Source: Mercenaria mercenaria (taxonomy: Eukaryota > Mollusca > Bivalvia > Venerida > Veneridae). From it: a stretch of DNA of 64,000 nucleotides. The notes under the pieces are model-generated. The model saw only the letters and a list, made by a program, of their open reading frames with translations, was not told where the DNA came from and ran no database searches. Position numbers and translations under genes: made by a program. Position 1 is the stretch's first letter; each line of letters begins with the position of its first letter. Location of the stretch: NCBI RefSeq assembly GCF_021730395.1, contig NC_069368.1, forward strand, positions 67,709,501 to 67,773,500, given 5' to 3'. Positions 1-12,158 of this stretch are shown piece by piece.

Positions 1-2222
1 ATATTCGTACACATGTTTGGCATTGAATATATTTGTCATAAAATAGTGTATAATGCATTTCATTAGAATTTGTTGTTTTAAAGATCTACCTGCCCTGAAA
101 ATGCTTAAGTGAAATGATTTGAACAAAGGGCCAAACTTTTATGAAACAGGCTTTTCAAACTTAATATTTCGTCTTATGAAAAGCGTTTCATATCTCAAAG
201 CAACAAAGGTTTAAAGATTGCAATGTGTTCAAGTTCATTGATTTAATACAAAAAGATAGGTTGCATGCAATAAATTGCGTTATTTAAAGCTTAATGCATA
301 GTTTTCCAGGAAACAATATGCACTTCAAATGTAACTTAAACCTATGCTGCTGCAACAACAGAAAGAACAGAAAGCAATGTAAGCTTACATAACTTACCCG
401 ATACCCGTTATAAATGTAGCCGAAAACGTCAATGCCGAAGTACAAGCATGCATTTCACTGGTGTACGCAGGATAAGATGTACCTCTGTGTAGCGGCGAGC
501 GACAAGATGGTCAAAATCTGTGTAAGCATCGGGAGTCGTACGCAAGTTGGTCAATATTTGAAATGGCTAGGGTCATTGGTCAAACGCGGCAATGTACCCC
601 ATTTTGCACAAGAGTGATATAAATCACATTTTAGGCCTATCGTGCTGAGATAAACTTGTCTGTTAGCCATAAAAAGAGATTATGGATGTCGCTTAGTTGA
701 AATATTCCTAAACAAAGCTGCAGAAAGACGCAGATTTGCGACGTCGATATACCGATTGAACGCAGATATTTTGTTTTATTGGTGGTCTCCAATTTCTGTA
801 TAGCAAAATCAGAAAATCAGGAAAAGGCAATTGCTTGTTAATTTTATGTATTCTTTATTTGTTTTAAATCATTTTCAGTTCACAAGCATGCATGTATGAA
901 ACTATTTGTTAAGTGAAACTCATTTTTTGCGTAGAAATATTAAAATGTGTTCCATTGACAATGAAAATAATTTATATAATAATTGTTAGTGAACACATGG
1001 ACGCAATATTTTTCAATTTCACCCTTCGAGAATCTGGTGTTTTCTCAGCGAAGGATATACAAATATGTAACCTGTGTATCATTCAATATATTTCTGTTAC
1101 TTTAGTCTGGATAATTATCGCGTCGAATTCATTTAGCAAATTCACTGCTAGTACTTTAATCGCGTTCTTGATTATTCGCGAAACGTGAGTGATTGTGTCT
1201 CACGAATATTTTGTATTATTTGCAAAAATTAGCGGAAACAAAACCATTGCAAATAATATCTAGCATACAGCTTGAAACTTCGGATTTATAGCACTAAGTT
1301 TGCATCCAAATTTGCAGAGCCTGTTGAGTATGATATACATGAACTGATTGTAAGCAAATGTGATAAACAAAGCACGACATAAGAATGCTTTGGTCTTGGG
1401 CACATATCTTCTGAAACCCATTTAGATGACTATGACATATGAGCAACTTTGTGAACCTCAAACTTACAAATGTGAGATGATAGTGATTACCAACTTGACC
1501 AGTGAGATCATAGTAGAGTAGAAATTTGCCTTGAATCTCCGGTGGTAGGTGTTTTTAGTCACAATTATAAATTAACATATGTTTATCCCCTATGATACCT
1601 TTTAGCTCTAGCGGCATTTTGAGCAGCAAAACGGAAATAAACATTCAGCTGAATATGCAACAACCTCAACTTGAATATGGTCACTCCTGTTGAAGTTTCC
1701 TCGAAATTCCGCCCCTTCAGCGTTTCAACCTTGGTGAATAACTGCAGACAAGCTCAAAGCGGTACAGGACAGCTAGGACGGTAAAGGCAAACACATTATT
1801 TTCTTAACATATTAAGCTGGCTTACACTTTGTGGTAGAGGTTCATTTCAAGCAAATTTGATAACAAACTGACAAACAATGATCCCAATTCGGCCATCCAA
1901 CATAAAATGTTTGTTTGTTGTGCTTTGAACGACCCAGAACTGTAGGAGTCGGGCAGGTATACTTTTTTCATTAAATTCTCTCAGTCAATACACAGCCAAT
2001 TAAGACACAAATTTTGGTACTGGTTTCTCCTGTAAAGTTTCGTCAAAATCCGCCCAGCAGTTTGATCTGTAAAAGCCGGACTGGCTTAAAGCGGACAAAA
2101 TGGTCTAAAAAGGTTTATAAAATTCCAATACGACAAAGAAATTAATTCAAAGGCAAAAATGGCTTGAATGGACAAATACAAGGACTGTGTCAAATCCTCT
2201 ACCTAAAGCGTGAATAAAATAA
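1..2222. other. gene-poor AT-rich DNA with a faint internal duplication
   Basis: No reading frame here resembles a known protein; the longest are under 100 codons with AT-driven composition. Around 1680-1780 and 2024-2105 the sequence repeats itself imperfectly: both copies carry a stretch like CTCCTGT..AAGTTTC, then a run containing ATTCCGCCC or ATCCGCCC, then CTCAAAGCGG or CTTAAAGCGG. The spacing is about 345 bp, which suggests an old tandem duplication of a repeat I cannot name. Confidence 0.4.
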
Positions 2223-2350
2223 CGGTGCTAGAGGGCGTGGACGGTAGCATGCATTTCCACTACTGTCCATGAACAGGCTCAATTAAACCGAGCCTGCACA
2301 AATTTCTTTTTTGCCGTGTTGAGCAATCTGTGAAGTTTCTACTTTTCTCT
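2223..2350 (+). repeat. double-hairpin dispersed repeat, copy 1
   Basis: This block of about 130 bp recurs at 2871-3000 with only a few differences. It contains two consecutive stem-loops: arms GGACGGTAG and CTACTGTCC around a 12-nt loop, then arms CAGGCTC and GAGCCTG around a short loop. In this copy one position of the first stem is a G-T wobble, whereas copy 2 has a perfect pair. The family is not identified. It could be the structured end of a transposon or a SINE body. Confidence 0.6.
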
Positions 2351-2870
2351 ATTTTATTTTCACAGCAGCGTTGTTTGTGCCGTGTGGCGGCTGTATAAAG
2401 TATCCTCGTACATTCAATCAGGGCTGTTATATTTCGATCTTCTAAGATCGTTCAGCACGACTTTTATGTCGTGTTATTGGTACTGTTTAGTTTCGCAACA
2501 TGACCATTTCGGCCTGGGTGGTTCCAATACTCCCGCTTTCATAGCTTTAGGTATTGTTTAATCAAACCTTGGATATGGTGCCTGCTTTATAATTTTGTCT
2601 TTTGACAGTTCCTGTGATACGCAGGCTCCATAACCTCAGATCCCCTTCCTAAATTCCAGTTTGTTTAGTTCTGCCCATTGTTTTCTCGTTTGGGGCAAGC
2701 CCTTTACTTTATCTGGGGACCAAACGCCGCTCTTCGTGGAATTACACGCCTCAACACGTGTATCATTGACGGTTCCATGTTCATCGCCGTTTGAATACAT
2801 CTGCGAATGTCTCTAAATTGCTTTTTATACTTTTAGCATGTGCAAATGTTGAGTTCTGCTCAATCCTGGG

Positions 2871-3000
2871 CTAGAGGGCGTGGACGGTAGCATGCATTTC
2901 CACTACCGTCCATGAACAGGCTCAATCTAACCGAGCCTGCAAAATTTTTGTTTTTGCCGTGTTGAGCGACCTGTGAAGTTTCTACTTTTCTCTAGTTTAC
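2871..3000 (+). repeat. double-hairpin dispersed repeat, copy 2
   Basis: Second direct copy of the block at 2223-2350. It holds the same two stem-loops with the first stem fully paired (GGACGGTAG with CTACCGTCC), followed by a shared stretch ending GTGAAGTTTCTACTTTTC. Identity drops sharply at about 3000, which marks one edge of the repeat. The 520 bp between the copies shows no gene. Confidence 0.6.
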
Positions 3001-3587
3001 CTGCTCCGTAGTCATCTTAACAACAGAATAGACTCAAAGCGACTTGGTATACTCAGAACAAGATATCGCATCTCTTGCTTTGACCGCTTTCAATATATCT
3101 CTGTTTCTAAGGTCACATTCAACAGTTTCGTCATCGAATTCTGAAGTTGTCTTAGCCGAAGTTCTATGGCTGTCATTAATGTCCTTTCAATATAGCTGTA
3201 GACAATCAACATTGACAGTCAACGTTAGAAATGCTTATATGCTAGAATTTGAAAGCAACAAAGAATTTAACATTTTTACCCGTTATGCTTTTTTTTTTTG
3301 ATGTAATGAACTCAATATTCAAAAAGAGGTTTAAAAATCTTAAATATTTACAAAAACATGTTTATAATGAAAAACTCCAAATTGAGCCTATAAAACTACT
3401 AAACAAACAAAAACACAACACGTTATTTAGACGTTAAACAATCGACAATCGACAATGGAATATATGTTGTGCAACAACCATACTTTTTCACTTTTGTGAA
3501 CTAAAGTTGTGATAATATACATGTACTCCAAAACAACATAAAGCATCTAGGATTGTTCTAGGGTTTACCACTACATTTTCTTAAAAC

Positions 3588-3780
3588 CGTTCTGGTTAGC
3601 TCAATGGGTAGAGCATAAAACTTAATCTGCCAGGAGTTTAGGTTTGAATCCTGAACAGGGCAATGTTTTAACATTTGACTGATTGAAGAAAATTCTTGGC
3701 CCCTTTTCAACTAAAATCTGTAATGATTACTCTCCCCGTGACGTGAATTTTGATGAAATCCCGAAATATTAACATCAGTG
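3588..3780 (+). mobile_element. tRNA-Lys-headed SINE-like repeat
   Basis: Positions 3594-3662 read like a degraded tRNA-Lys. There is a box-A-like TTAGCTCAATGGGTAGAGC, an anticodon-loop region CTTAATCT as in tRNA-Lys(CTT), and a box-B-like GGTTTGAATCC. The acceptor arms do not pair, so it is not a functional tRNA. The same head appears reversed near 8390-8450. The non-tRNA body after 3665 has no clear edge. Confidence 0.5.
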
Positions 3781-4213
3781 ATTCATTATTAATTCAAGAC
3801 AAAAGAAACAGACTCTATATATTGAAACAGATTGTGGAATTTAAATATTACTGTACAAATATCAAATATTATGTGGCATCTCTTGTAGGGGACATAGTTG
3901 AGTAGTGTTAGGCTCCAAACCTGGAGGTTGAGTCGAACCTGTTGTGAGCTGAAACTGACCGTAGCCCTTACCATTTGCGACCCATGTAGATCATTATCAA
4001 CCTGCATATCCATGCAGTCTGATCAAGAATTGCACTGTTCGCAATTCAGAATCGTTTTGGTAAGCACCCCTATAAACTGTTGATACTGTCCAAATTAAAA
4101 GTTGTACAAGTTCATTATATACAATTAGCAGTGCAAGGGTTAGTCTCCACATCCCTTAAACTGTGATAAGCCATACTCTTATACCTAGTATAATACCTAG
4201 TATATTCTTGCCA

Positions 4214-4481
4214 GCCTGCTTAGCTCAATAGGGAGAGCGTTGGTCTACGGATCAATGGGTCGCGTGTCCGATTCCCGGGCAGAATATGGCGTGTATGTTC
4301 TCCATGACGATTTTATAAAAGACATTGTGTCTGAAATCATTCGTCCTCCACCTCTGATAATTTATGTGGGGTAGCTAACTTGAAGAGAAGAGCTGTGTTC
4401 TGGTACAGAATCTAGGAACACTGGTCAGATTAACTGCCCGACATTACTGAATTTCTGTTGGAAGATGGTGTTAATCCAAAA
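4214..4481 (+). mobile_element. tRNA-Arg-headed SINE, plus strand
   Basis: The head has box-A-like TAGCTCAATAGGGAGAGC and an anticodon region GGTCTACGGATC resembling tRNA-Arg(ACG). The body that follows has CTCCACCTCTGATAATTTAT, then GTGGGGTAGC, then TGGTACAGAATC. The same body is found at 25202-25488 (minus), 54427-54520 and 60220-60390. The tail around 4450-4480 is a degraded form of the GTTGAAAAACGGCGTTAAACCC-type ending seen in better copies. The promoter boxes suggest RNA polymerase III origin. Confidence 0.75.
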
Positions 4482-4865
4482 AGTAATGTTGTTCCAGGAA
4501 TAGCCTAGTACCCTACTATGTAATGTTCTATTCTTTTTTATGTAATTACTCAAGAGTTTTATTTTGAAGATATTGATGAATTTTACAAAAACACAAACCT
4601 TATTCAAGGACTTGGTTGTATGGACACTGTACTAACGTTTGTTAGTTCTGCGTCTGATGATATAACACAACTTAATGTATTGTGGAACGTTAAAAGTACA
4701 AAGCTCGTTTTCAAATATTTTTCCACTTACTATGGCGAAATTAAAACAAGGGAGACAACTGCTATCGGAGATACAGTCCAGTTTAACAACCGGTATACCG
4801 GTACTAACCTGTACCGATGCTGATATTTTTTTCCAGATTAAACAAATAAATATAAGCTAAATAAG

Positions 4866-5593
4866 TTAAAACGTGTGTCCCTTTCAACTTAAATGTTGCA
4901 ATGACACTCTGCATACTATCACTAAATGCTTGTTTGAGTTCTTGAGTTTTAGTGGTAGCATTACGAACAGCATTCAAGGATTATTTATATTTAATACTTT
5001 TTTCCAATTCATCTGACATTTTCTCCCTACATAAGGCTACATGTTGTAAGGCAAGATTTAGAATTGACATGCATCTCTCTGCCGGGTTTACCCAACTATG
5101 ATTTGGCGCTGTTCTGACGGTGATTAGCATATCGAGGTCAAGCTACATAAACAACTGAACAAGATATGCTTTCACTGATTCATACGTAACACGGTGGTCA
5201 TCCGTCTGTCATCATACACAAGATCGGTACCACAAGGTTAATATTATCAGAGGACTGGTGTTCTCTAAGAATTCTTATCAGCTCTGTCGCATGTTTAAAA
5301 GGGTGTGAATGTTGTAAAACCTTGTCTTTTGTTTTAACATAGACTTTACCAGTGAAAAAAATCTGATCATTTGAACTAGAATGGGTTTCAGTGACCAGAA
5401 CAACTGATGGAATAAAACCTGCAAGATGGAAGTCATGATCTGCTGCAAAAAGTTCTGGTCTACTGACTGGTGTCATAACTTTGCTTTGTCCTCTAGCCCC
5501 CGTAGATATTGGTACACCAAGTTCACCCACTGGAGCTATGGCTTCGTCATCAAGACAGATGAATAACAATTCTTCCCTAAACCTAACTCAGAA
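4866..5593 (-). pseudogene. broken DDE-transposase-like gene
   Basis: The minus strand from 5593 to 5198 encodes about 130 residues containing LDDEAIAPVGELGVP, then AADHDFHLAGFIPSV, ending MMTDG. Past 5198 the same similarity continues in other frames with DHRVTYESVKAYL, RTAPNHSW and NPAERCMSILN. An acidic residue in each block (D of LDD or DHD, D of TDG/DHR, E of PAER) fits a DDE RNase H-fold transposase pattern, and I recall similar multicopy proteins from invertebrates. That family assignment is from memory and uncertain. At least one frame break lies near 5198 and one in-frame stop near 5140, so it is a relic. No terminal repeats were seen. Confidence 0.5.
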
Positions 5594-6701
5594 CTGTTTT
5601 CGGTATCTGAACTTTGTTGCGATATCATGTTCATCCTGGTGATATAGACGCGCTTGCCTTGTCTAAATCCTGAATTAAACATTGAAGCGGGCTCCAGTAT
5701 ATCTCAAAGCGGTTTTCTTGAATGAATTTCCTGGCATAAATTGAAGTATGTTAGTCTCTGAAATTAAAATTTGGGGTACCTGGGGGACATTGTTTAGTCA
5801 CCTGAGATTTCAAATCCTCAGCTGAAATAGCAAGTGGGAGGTAAAGCTCGTTTCCATGCTTATTTTCAAAATTTAAGTTTAATATTTTTTATTGAAGAAG
5901 ATATTTTTTAGCATATAAACTCGTAAAAGCAATTTTAACATACCGCTGACACAGATAATTATCGTACAGTTTGTATTATTTTCTATTCATGAAATTTTGA
6001 AAATAGAGAAGATACTTGAAAAACGGCGATACTCTTATTCTTTTTTCCTCAGAAAAATTTATAAGCGTGAGCACTTATTTTCTCAGCTACACGATATCTC
6101 ACCCGAAGATTATAATTTCGATACAAACGTTGATATAAAGTTGTTTTCGAATTTTTGGGCACGGAAAAAAAAGGAAAATTGGCAGGGTTCACACAGGCAT
6201 GAACACAAGCGGTAAAATGCTATAATATCCATAAGCGGCTCGTCAAAATTGGTCATTGCTCTCATTAAATCAATTCCAAAGTATCATTATCACTTGCGCA
6301 GAAAATCAAATAGCGCTGCTGCGCATGTGATATTAGACTACGGATCATATCATATGCATAGAAACGAAAACAACGATTTTGTGCATGAGATATATTAAAT
6401 CACTAGGAAATATGATATACGATTTAAGTAAACTAATGGGAAACTTGCATTGGGTAATTTTGTACGGTATAATAATAAAAAAAATAAATTCGTGGTGTTA
6501 AGAAATATGGATACAATTTTGATAGTTCTTTAATGACAATAGCAAAGAACAATGTGTTATTTTTCTTTTCGTTAACTAGATAGTAGTGTCTTATAAATTT
6601 CAGTTCGATGACCGGACTGTAGTAGAAATTAGAGGTTTTAACTCCGTTTGATAATGAATCAACAAGGGCTGATATTCAAATAAAGTGCACGCTATTTTAT
6701 A
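5594..6701. other. intergenic AT-rich stretch
   Basis: No supported gene. A 72-codon reading frame at 5997-6215 has lysine-rich, low-information composition and no neighbour of the same frame. The 3' part leads into the candidate first exon at 6702 but no TATA or initiator motif stands out. Confidence 0.4.
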
Positions 6702-6789
6702 ATGAAGTTGAGACGATATTCTCCTGGAGTAATACTTGTAGCAATTGTAGCTGTGACACTTCTTGGAAATATCCAGATAAAAGGAACAT
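6702..6789 (+). CDS. candidate signal-anchor first exon of the sulfotransferase gene
   Basis: An ATG opens a short frame encoding a basic start (MKLRRYSPG) followed by a hydrophobic run (VILVAIVAVTLLG). This is the layout of a type II Golgi membrane anchor, as found at the N-terminus of carbohydrate sulfotransferases. It ends at a good splice donor, GTAAGT at 6790-6795. The exon leaves one extra base, which does not match the frame I prefer for the next exon, so either a boundary is wrong or the copy is decayed. Linkage to the downstream exons is inferred from order and spacing. Confidence 0.4.
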
Positions 6790-7025
6790 GTAAGTTATTA
6801 CATGATATTCTTCTGTCATAATCACTGCCTAGATAACTGGCTGATTCAGTTCCTGCACGATAATCTTATGTCACAATTAAAACATCGAGATAGAGTGTAC
6901 ATGTAATTTATTACATGATTATTTTGGGACGCATTGCATATCCTTTCCCCTCCTGTAACATGATGAAGCGTATTAGCGTCTGATTGCTCTTTCACGCTTT
7001 TATAGAATTAACATTTATTGCACAG

Positions 7026-7239
7026 AATTCATGTTGACAATATTTCTGAAATGTCTAGGTCTGAAACTGTCAAATATGAAACACCCGATGTATATACTGA
7101 CACTTTCAGACAACACCAAAAAGGACCTTTTGAACGATTTGAGGAACTTCCAAAAATCTCTATGTACTCTTACTCCGTTACGGACCCCTGTCAGATTTGT
7201 ATTTATTCCGCGTTCAAATATGTTTCCGTAGATGAAAAG
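7026..7239 (+). CDS. candidate exon 2 (stem region) of the sulfotransferase gene
   Basis: A 71-codon open stretch is bounded by an acceptor (TTGCACAG) and a donor-like AAG/GTATCA. The protein is polar, with segments such as SETVKYETPDVYTD and GPFERFEELPK, which would suit the variable luminal stem of a Golgi sulfotransferase. There is no recognisable domain. A second frame over the same bases is also nearly open, so the coding frame is not certain. Its ending phase does not agree with the exon at 10472. Confidence 0.35.
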
Positions 7240-8327
7240 GTATCATGTCGTGCTTAAGCCCATGTATTTTTGAATCGTTAGAAAATGCTAAAAATGGACA
7301 GGAAAAGGAAAAGAATACAAGAAATTGACGCATACATTTTTACGGGATGACCCCTGCGCGTGACCCTGACTATCGACCAGTCTAAAGGCGACTTTCGTTT
7401 TCAAGTTTTGCATGTCTAATTTCATTTCCTTTACTAAGTCTTCCGGAAATAGCTGAAGGTTTAGTGGCGTCATTATCTGTGTTGTCAAAAACATACATAT
7501 GCCTGGCGAGGTTGCATAAAAAAAAATGTGCCCTGTGTCCTTAGACTATATTTGAAGCAATAACTCTTGGAATTAGCCAGATAAATGCCATATAGATTGT
7601 ACAAGATTTTTCGACTATTTCCTACATTTAAGATCGTTACATTATTTGGAAATGTCCTAAGCATATTTGATTTATGAGTTATAGAACTAATAAGTAAGGC
7701 ATTCGAGTGACTTGACGCCTGATTAATCACGTTGCAGAGTAAAGATGCACAGGAATCGAACCGCGAGTACCTTAGTATCTAAACCGTGGTAAATTTAATG
7801 ATACACCACAAGAAGATCCTGATTGTATTTATTCTTATACGGACATTGAAACATTTCGATTAAAGATATGCTGTGGTAAAGTAAGAACCCGAGTAGTAAT
7901 TAACCGGACGTCATCATGCTCATTGTATTATACAAACAGGTCCGCGCGTTAACCATTTGTTATCGTAGACTGTGCAGAGCTTGGCCTTTCTCTTTGTGTA
8001 ATGGCAAATAAATTGAATCATGTTAGAATGAACTATATTCCTATATATTGTCTGTAAAAATGTAGGCCTAATATTTTCATTTTTTGAACATTTTGTAATC
8101 CATTCAGACAGTGGTTCTGCATGAAAATGCTGAGCTTAAATGGGCCGGACACTTTGGTTTACTTTATGCAAGGGCTGAAATTCTGTCATCGATTTATTAT
8201 AATATTCAGTAATATAAAGGAATGTCAAAACAGTTTCATATGCCATCTAAAGACACTATGATTACAAAGCATAATGATTATACAAGTCAGCTTGTTATAC
8301 CATTGTGTTAACTCAGGCAACCTTTAT
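7240..8327. other. intronic or intergenic AT-rich stretch
   Basis: No feature beyond short chance frames. It is treated as intron if the exons at 7026 and 10472 belong to one gene. Confidence 0.3.
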
Positions 8328-8455
8328 ATGAGCCGTGCCATTAGAAACCAACATAGTGGGTTGCGACCAACATTGATCCAGACAAGGCTGTTCAGGATTC
8401 AAACCTACAACTCCTGGCAGATTAAGTTTTATGCTCTACCAATTTCAATCGTACC
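8328..8455. mobile_element. half palindromic MITE joined to a reversed tRNA-Lys-like head
   Basis: Positions 8328-8392 match one arm of the palindromic MITE found whole at 14431, 34962 and 44113 (ATGAGCCG..CCAT.AGAAACCAACATAGTGGG, then a GATCCAGAC stretch). At about 8392 it switches into the reverse complement of the tRNA-Lys-like head at 3594-3662 (GGATTCAAACCTACAACTCC, then CTGGCAGATTAAG). The junction suggests insertion or a recombination between two repeat families. Confidence 0.6.
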
Positions 8456-9225
8456 TAGTATATTGAACAAGCGATAATATACCTTCCATCGTGCACCAGT
8501 CACATTGTCTCAATATTCCATATTGCAGAGATGCTCCACATATTTTATGTTTTCTTCAACGTTACAGAAAAACACTTGCGTGAACTCCCCTAATGAAAAT
8601 CCGGTCTAAAGGTCACAACAGTGTGCACATGTTAGGCGAAATGTAAACAAACAAAAACAGAATGTAAATTATTCTCAATTAAACAACATAACTCGAAATG
8701 ATGAATGAAATTCATCTTGTATATGATTTTGAATTTGAAATCATACATCTGTTCTGTTTCTTTAATTCATTTTGCACATTTATGCTGTATATACACATTT
8801 TAGCGTACACGTGTAGTAAAATAACGACTGACACACATTTTCACATCAGCCAATAAAAATGGTTTTGTAATCTAGACCGGAATTCACCAGGGAAGTTCAA
8901 GCAAGTGTTTTTTGTTTAACGTTGAAAAACTATAAATTACGCGTTGTTTTTCTCAGATAAAAAAGTATTGACGAAATGTGACCGGTACACAATGGAAGAT
9001 AAATTGTCGCGTGTTTAATATCCATAGTACACATTGACCGAACTGTGTGTTTTAGTTATGAAATGTGCGATTGAAATGGGTTAGTATATTTTCCCGTTCA
9101 TTTCCATAGTTCTTATAGAATACCTATTGGTAGGATATAACATGTACAGAGGCATTTTTTTTCTGCTCTGGTGCCAGTTGTTCGGCCATAAGCAAAACCT
9201 TTTCATGTGTAAGAATTGTTAAATT

Positions 9226-9300
9226 AATTAATCAATCAATCAATTAATCAATTAATCAATCACCTACTAAGTAGGTAAACAGAGAAATAAATAAATAAAT
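9226..9300. repeat. AATC/AATT and AATA microsatellites
   Basis: A run of TCAATCAATCAATTAATCAA type covers about 9228-9262, followed by AAATAAATAAATAAAT near 9284-9300. Both are simple-sequence repeats. Confidence 0.85.
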
Positions 9301-9489
9301 CTTCACATTACAGTTCAACTGTAAACAATTTTGTCATTTATTATCTAGTTTAAGAGCATCATCTGAGATAGAGAAATAATCTGTTGTTAAACAGTTTATT
9401 TAAAGAGAATGTTTGATTTTGATTTTTCATATCTCGTCGGGGTTAAACGTAGGCTGCCACGGAATGAACAACCGGCAATAACGTATCTT

Positions 9490-10452
9490 GGGTGGTAAAC
9501 GCACAATCCAATTCCCACTGGGAATACGCTAAAAATGGGATGCGCGACTTCTGGTGCTGGTGTTGCGCATCAATATATACAAAATCGAGGGAGGTGGGTT
9601 TTTGTTTTTGTAAATAATGACACATTTACGAGTGTTTTCGAAAAAAAAGCAAAATGCTATTCGACACAAAAATGAATAAAGATCATGTGTGTGAAATACC
9701 AACTTATTAATTTAAGAATCAGCTCTGTTATCACGAAAACTCAGCTGGCTCGAACTGTCAAAAAAGCATGGAATCATGAAAAATGCAAATGTTCTAACTC
9801 TTGTGCATTCCTTCTGGAAATGTGACGCTTCTAATGATCAAACACGTGTAAAACAGTCATGAATATTACATACATTTGAATGAAATGTTGCTTTTGGGGG
9901 ACAGATTGGCAAAAAATAATCGGGAATGGGGATGCGCCACAGGAATGGAGTTGCGCGTATACATTATATACATAATGATGTATACGAGCAACTCCATTCC
10001 CGGTGAGCAACCCCATTCCCGATGATTTTTTGTCAATTATGTCCCCGTAAGCAGGATTAGAAGCAAATAATTTTGATATTCGTTACTTTATAACAGTTGA
10101 GGTATCATAAAAAGCATCAGATATCCTCAGATTAGGTATATGGGGTCAGGAACTTCCATTTTTGTTGATTTCATACTTTATTCACGCTTCGTGTCGCCTG
10201 AGTTTTTGTGACAATAGAGCCGAATCATAAATTACAAACCAGATATTTTACACATATGATGAATTATCATATTTGTGTCGAATAGCATTTTGCTTTTTTC
10301 GAGAAAATTTATTCTTGTCCCATACTAAGCAAAATCATAACTTCACATACCTCAATTTCGTCTTTTGTTTTTCGCGCAACACCAGCACCGGACGTTGCGC
10401 AACCCACTTTAAGCGTATTTCCAGCGGGAATTGGATTGCGCGTTTACCACCC
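9490..10452. mobile_element. 963-bp foldback (giant imperfect palindrome) element
   Basis: The outer ends are GGGTGGTAAACGCACAATCC at 9490 and the matching inverted GGATTGCGCGTTTACCACCC ending at 10452. The next 60 bp inward also pair. Farther in, AAGCAAAATGCTATTCGACA near 9648 pairs with TGTCGAATAGCATTTTGCTT near 10276. The centre at about 9970 is again palindromic: GGAATGGAGTTGCGCGTATAC pairs with GTATACGAGCAACTCCATTCC. The two halves are therefore inverted copies over most of their length. No transposase and no clear target duplication were seen. It ends 19 bp before the acceptor of the exon at 10472. Confidence 0.85.
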
Positions 10453-10471
10453 GTGTGTATACAATTCACAG

Positions 10472-10589
10472 AGAGTACGAAATAGATATCGAATGCGGTA
10501 ATAATTCAACAGGATGCAATAACACTAAACTGTTGACTGACCAAGATGGAGGATTCGTGGAAAGGAAGCATAAGATTTCTATGGGAAAG
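10472..10589 (+). CDS. candidate exon 3 of the sulfotransferase gene
   Basis: About 39 codons, from an acceptor (CAATTCACAG) to a donor-like AAG/GTAATT. They encode a polar cysteine-containing segment with EYEIDIECGNN and GGFVERKHKIS. The exon ends in phase 0, and the next exon at 12159 opens in phase 0, so the pair fits. It has no domain by itself. The start phase does not match exon 2. Confidence 0.4.
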
Positions 10590-12158
10590 GTAATTAAAAG
10601 GATACGATATAAACAGGTTGTTTCTGAAAATGTACAGATGTGTAGATACAAAAAAAAAACTTTGACTTTATAAACAGCATTGCCTTGTGAGTACAAATAT
10701 GTATTAATTGCCTTGAAATGTGTTTATTCAGATAGCCATGCTTTGTCGTCGTATGTAGACACCTTGTTAACGATTCGCAGCAAACTCGTTTATCATGTTT
10801 TACTCATCACGATCAGCATTATACATGCCTTTCCTACGACAATTCCAGCTGAATGTCATAGGTTATTTAACTCTTTCTGACATTTCGATGCAATTACACC
10901 CGTTCTTGTAGAGTAACTACGCATTATTTCCAACAATATTATGCGATTGTCAGCAAATTAGTTTCTGAATAAGTACATATTACACCTAGATAAAACTTCA
11001 GGCACTTCTTTGTCATTGTAGTATCAACATAATGACATAAATTCAATAACTCTTGCTTTACTTTTAATTTTGTCATGACAATCCCATAAGAATAATGTAG
11101 TTCCCCAACTCTTGCTATTATTTTATTGAAATAATGTCCCCTTCTATGATTAACAATTTTTATACGTTCAAGATTTCAAGCTTCCATTTCTATTGTCTTT
11201 AAAATTTGTTTTTACATTTTGTTATTTCCAGCAGTAACATGAAGTTGTCGGATAATTGAGTTATGCTGTTCTTCTATCTGTTTGTTCGTCCGTCTTACTC
11301 CACTCGTGACTCCAAGCCTATTCCCTAAAAACAAATCTTCTTTTTTCTTGATATTTCATCCGCTAATATTGACACCATCCTACCCTCAACCATACAAAAA
11401 CATACACACCTAACCAATAACTTTTTAGCATTTGATTTCCTAATATGGTGTCTTCATGTTCCGGCAACGTTGGTCCCCAATCAACCCTCTAAACCCCCTC
11501 CCCCCCACTTCCTCCCCCTCGAACCTAATTTTATTTAATTAACTTCCATTTGCTTGTGCTTTGTGATATTGTCTTCTAGTATCCCGTCAATAGTCGTATC
11601 CCATCACACCCCCAAAATAGTTTTAGATTTTTGATATTGTTTTAGTGTTCATTTACACACTCATGACTACCACCACTACCTCTACACCACTCCATCCAAA
11701 GAAAAGTATGCATCTATTTCTGTAGTTGCTCGTGTGTCTTGCTACATAGTTGAAGTTTCTTATGTTTCTTGTGATGAGCCCTCTATTTTCTTTACATTTT
11801 CACTTGATTGTGTCACCCAGTCTTGTTTTCTAACTGAACTAACTCCATCTAGCAAATTAAAAATAAAACTTGCATATAAACGACTGCATCGTTTACAAAT
11901 AAGAAGGCTGTTCAAAAATATCGTCACCTTTTCCTGCAATGTGAAGTATATGATTGTTTTTCGCAATCTTTCTATCTCATTTGGCCATACATTTTTGGAA
12001 TATTTTAGCTAGAGACAAAGTATACGTTAGTTTTGAACAGCTTTCTGAAGTAGCTGCTTCCTTTAGTGTGAGAGAAATATGTACCAACTCAATACACTGT
12101 GTTCTGATACTAGCAGTTTAACAATGGTTTAACAAACGTATGTTTTCTATTTTTACAG
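10590..12158. other. probable intron of the sulfotransferase relic
   Basis: No gene or named repeat. A C-rich patch lies at 11490-11520, and a short duplex-like text of TAACTCTTGCT and CAACTCTTGCT occurs at 11045 and 11108. The tract ends in a pyrimidine-rich acceptor, TTTTCTATTTTTACAG, at 12158. Confidence 0.35.

Noticed and set aside
913-1188. 91-codon frame as a membrane protein gene
   Set aside because: Hydrophobic residues come from AT-rich codons; no splice context, neighbour or family resemblance.
2980-3000. CTCTAG before T as a Helitron 3' end for the double-hairpin repeat
   Set aside because: The hairpins lie too far from the CTAG, and the other copy lacks it.
3594-3662. Possible tRNA-Lys gene
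   Set aside because: Acceptor and D stems are poorly paired, and a reversed relative joined to a MITE at 8390 shows it is a dispersed repeat.
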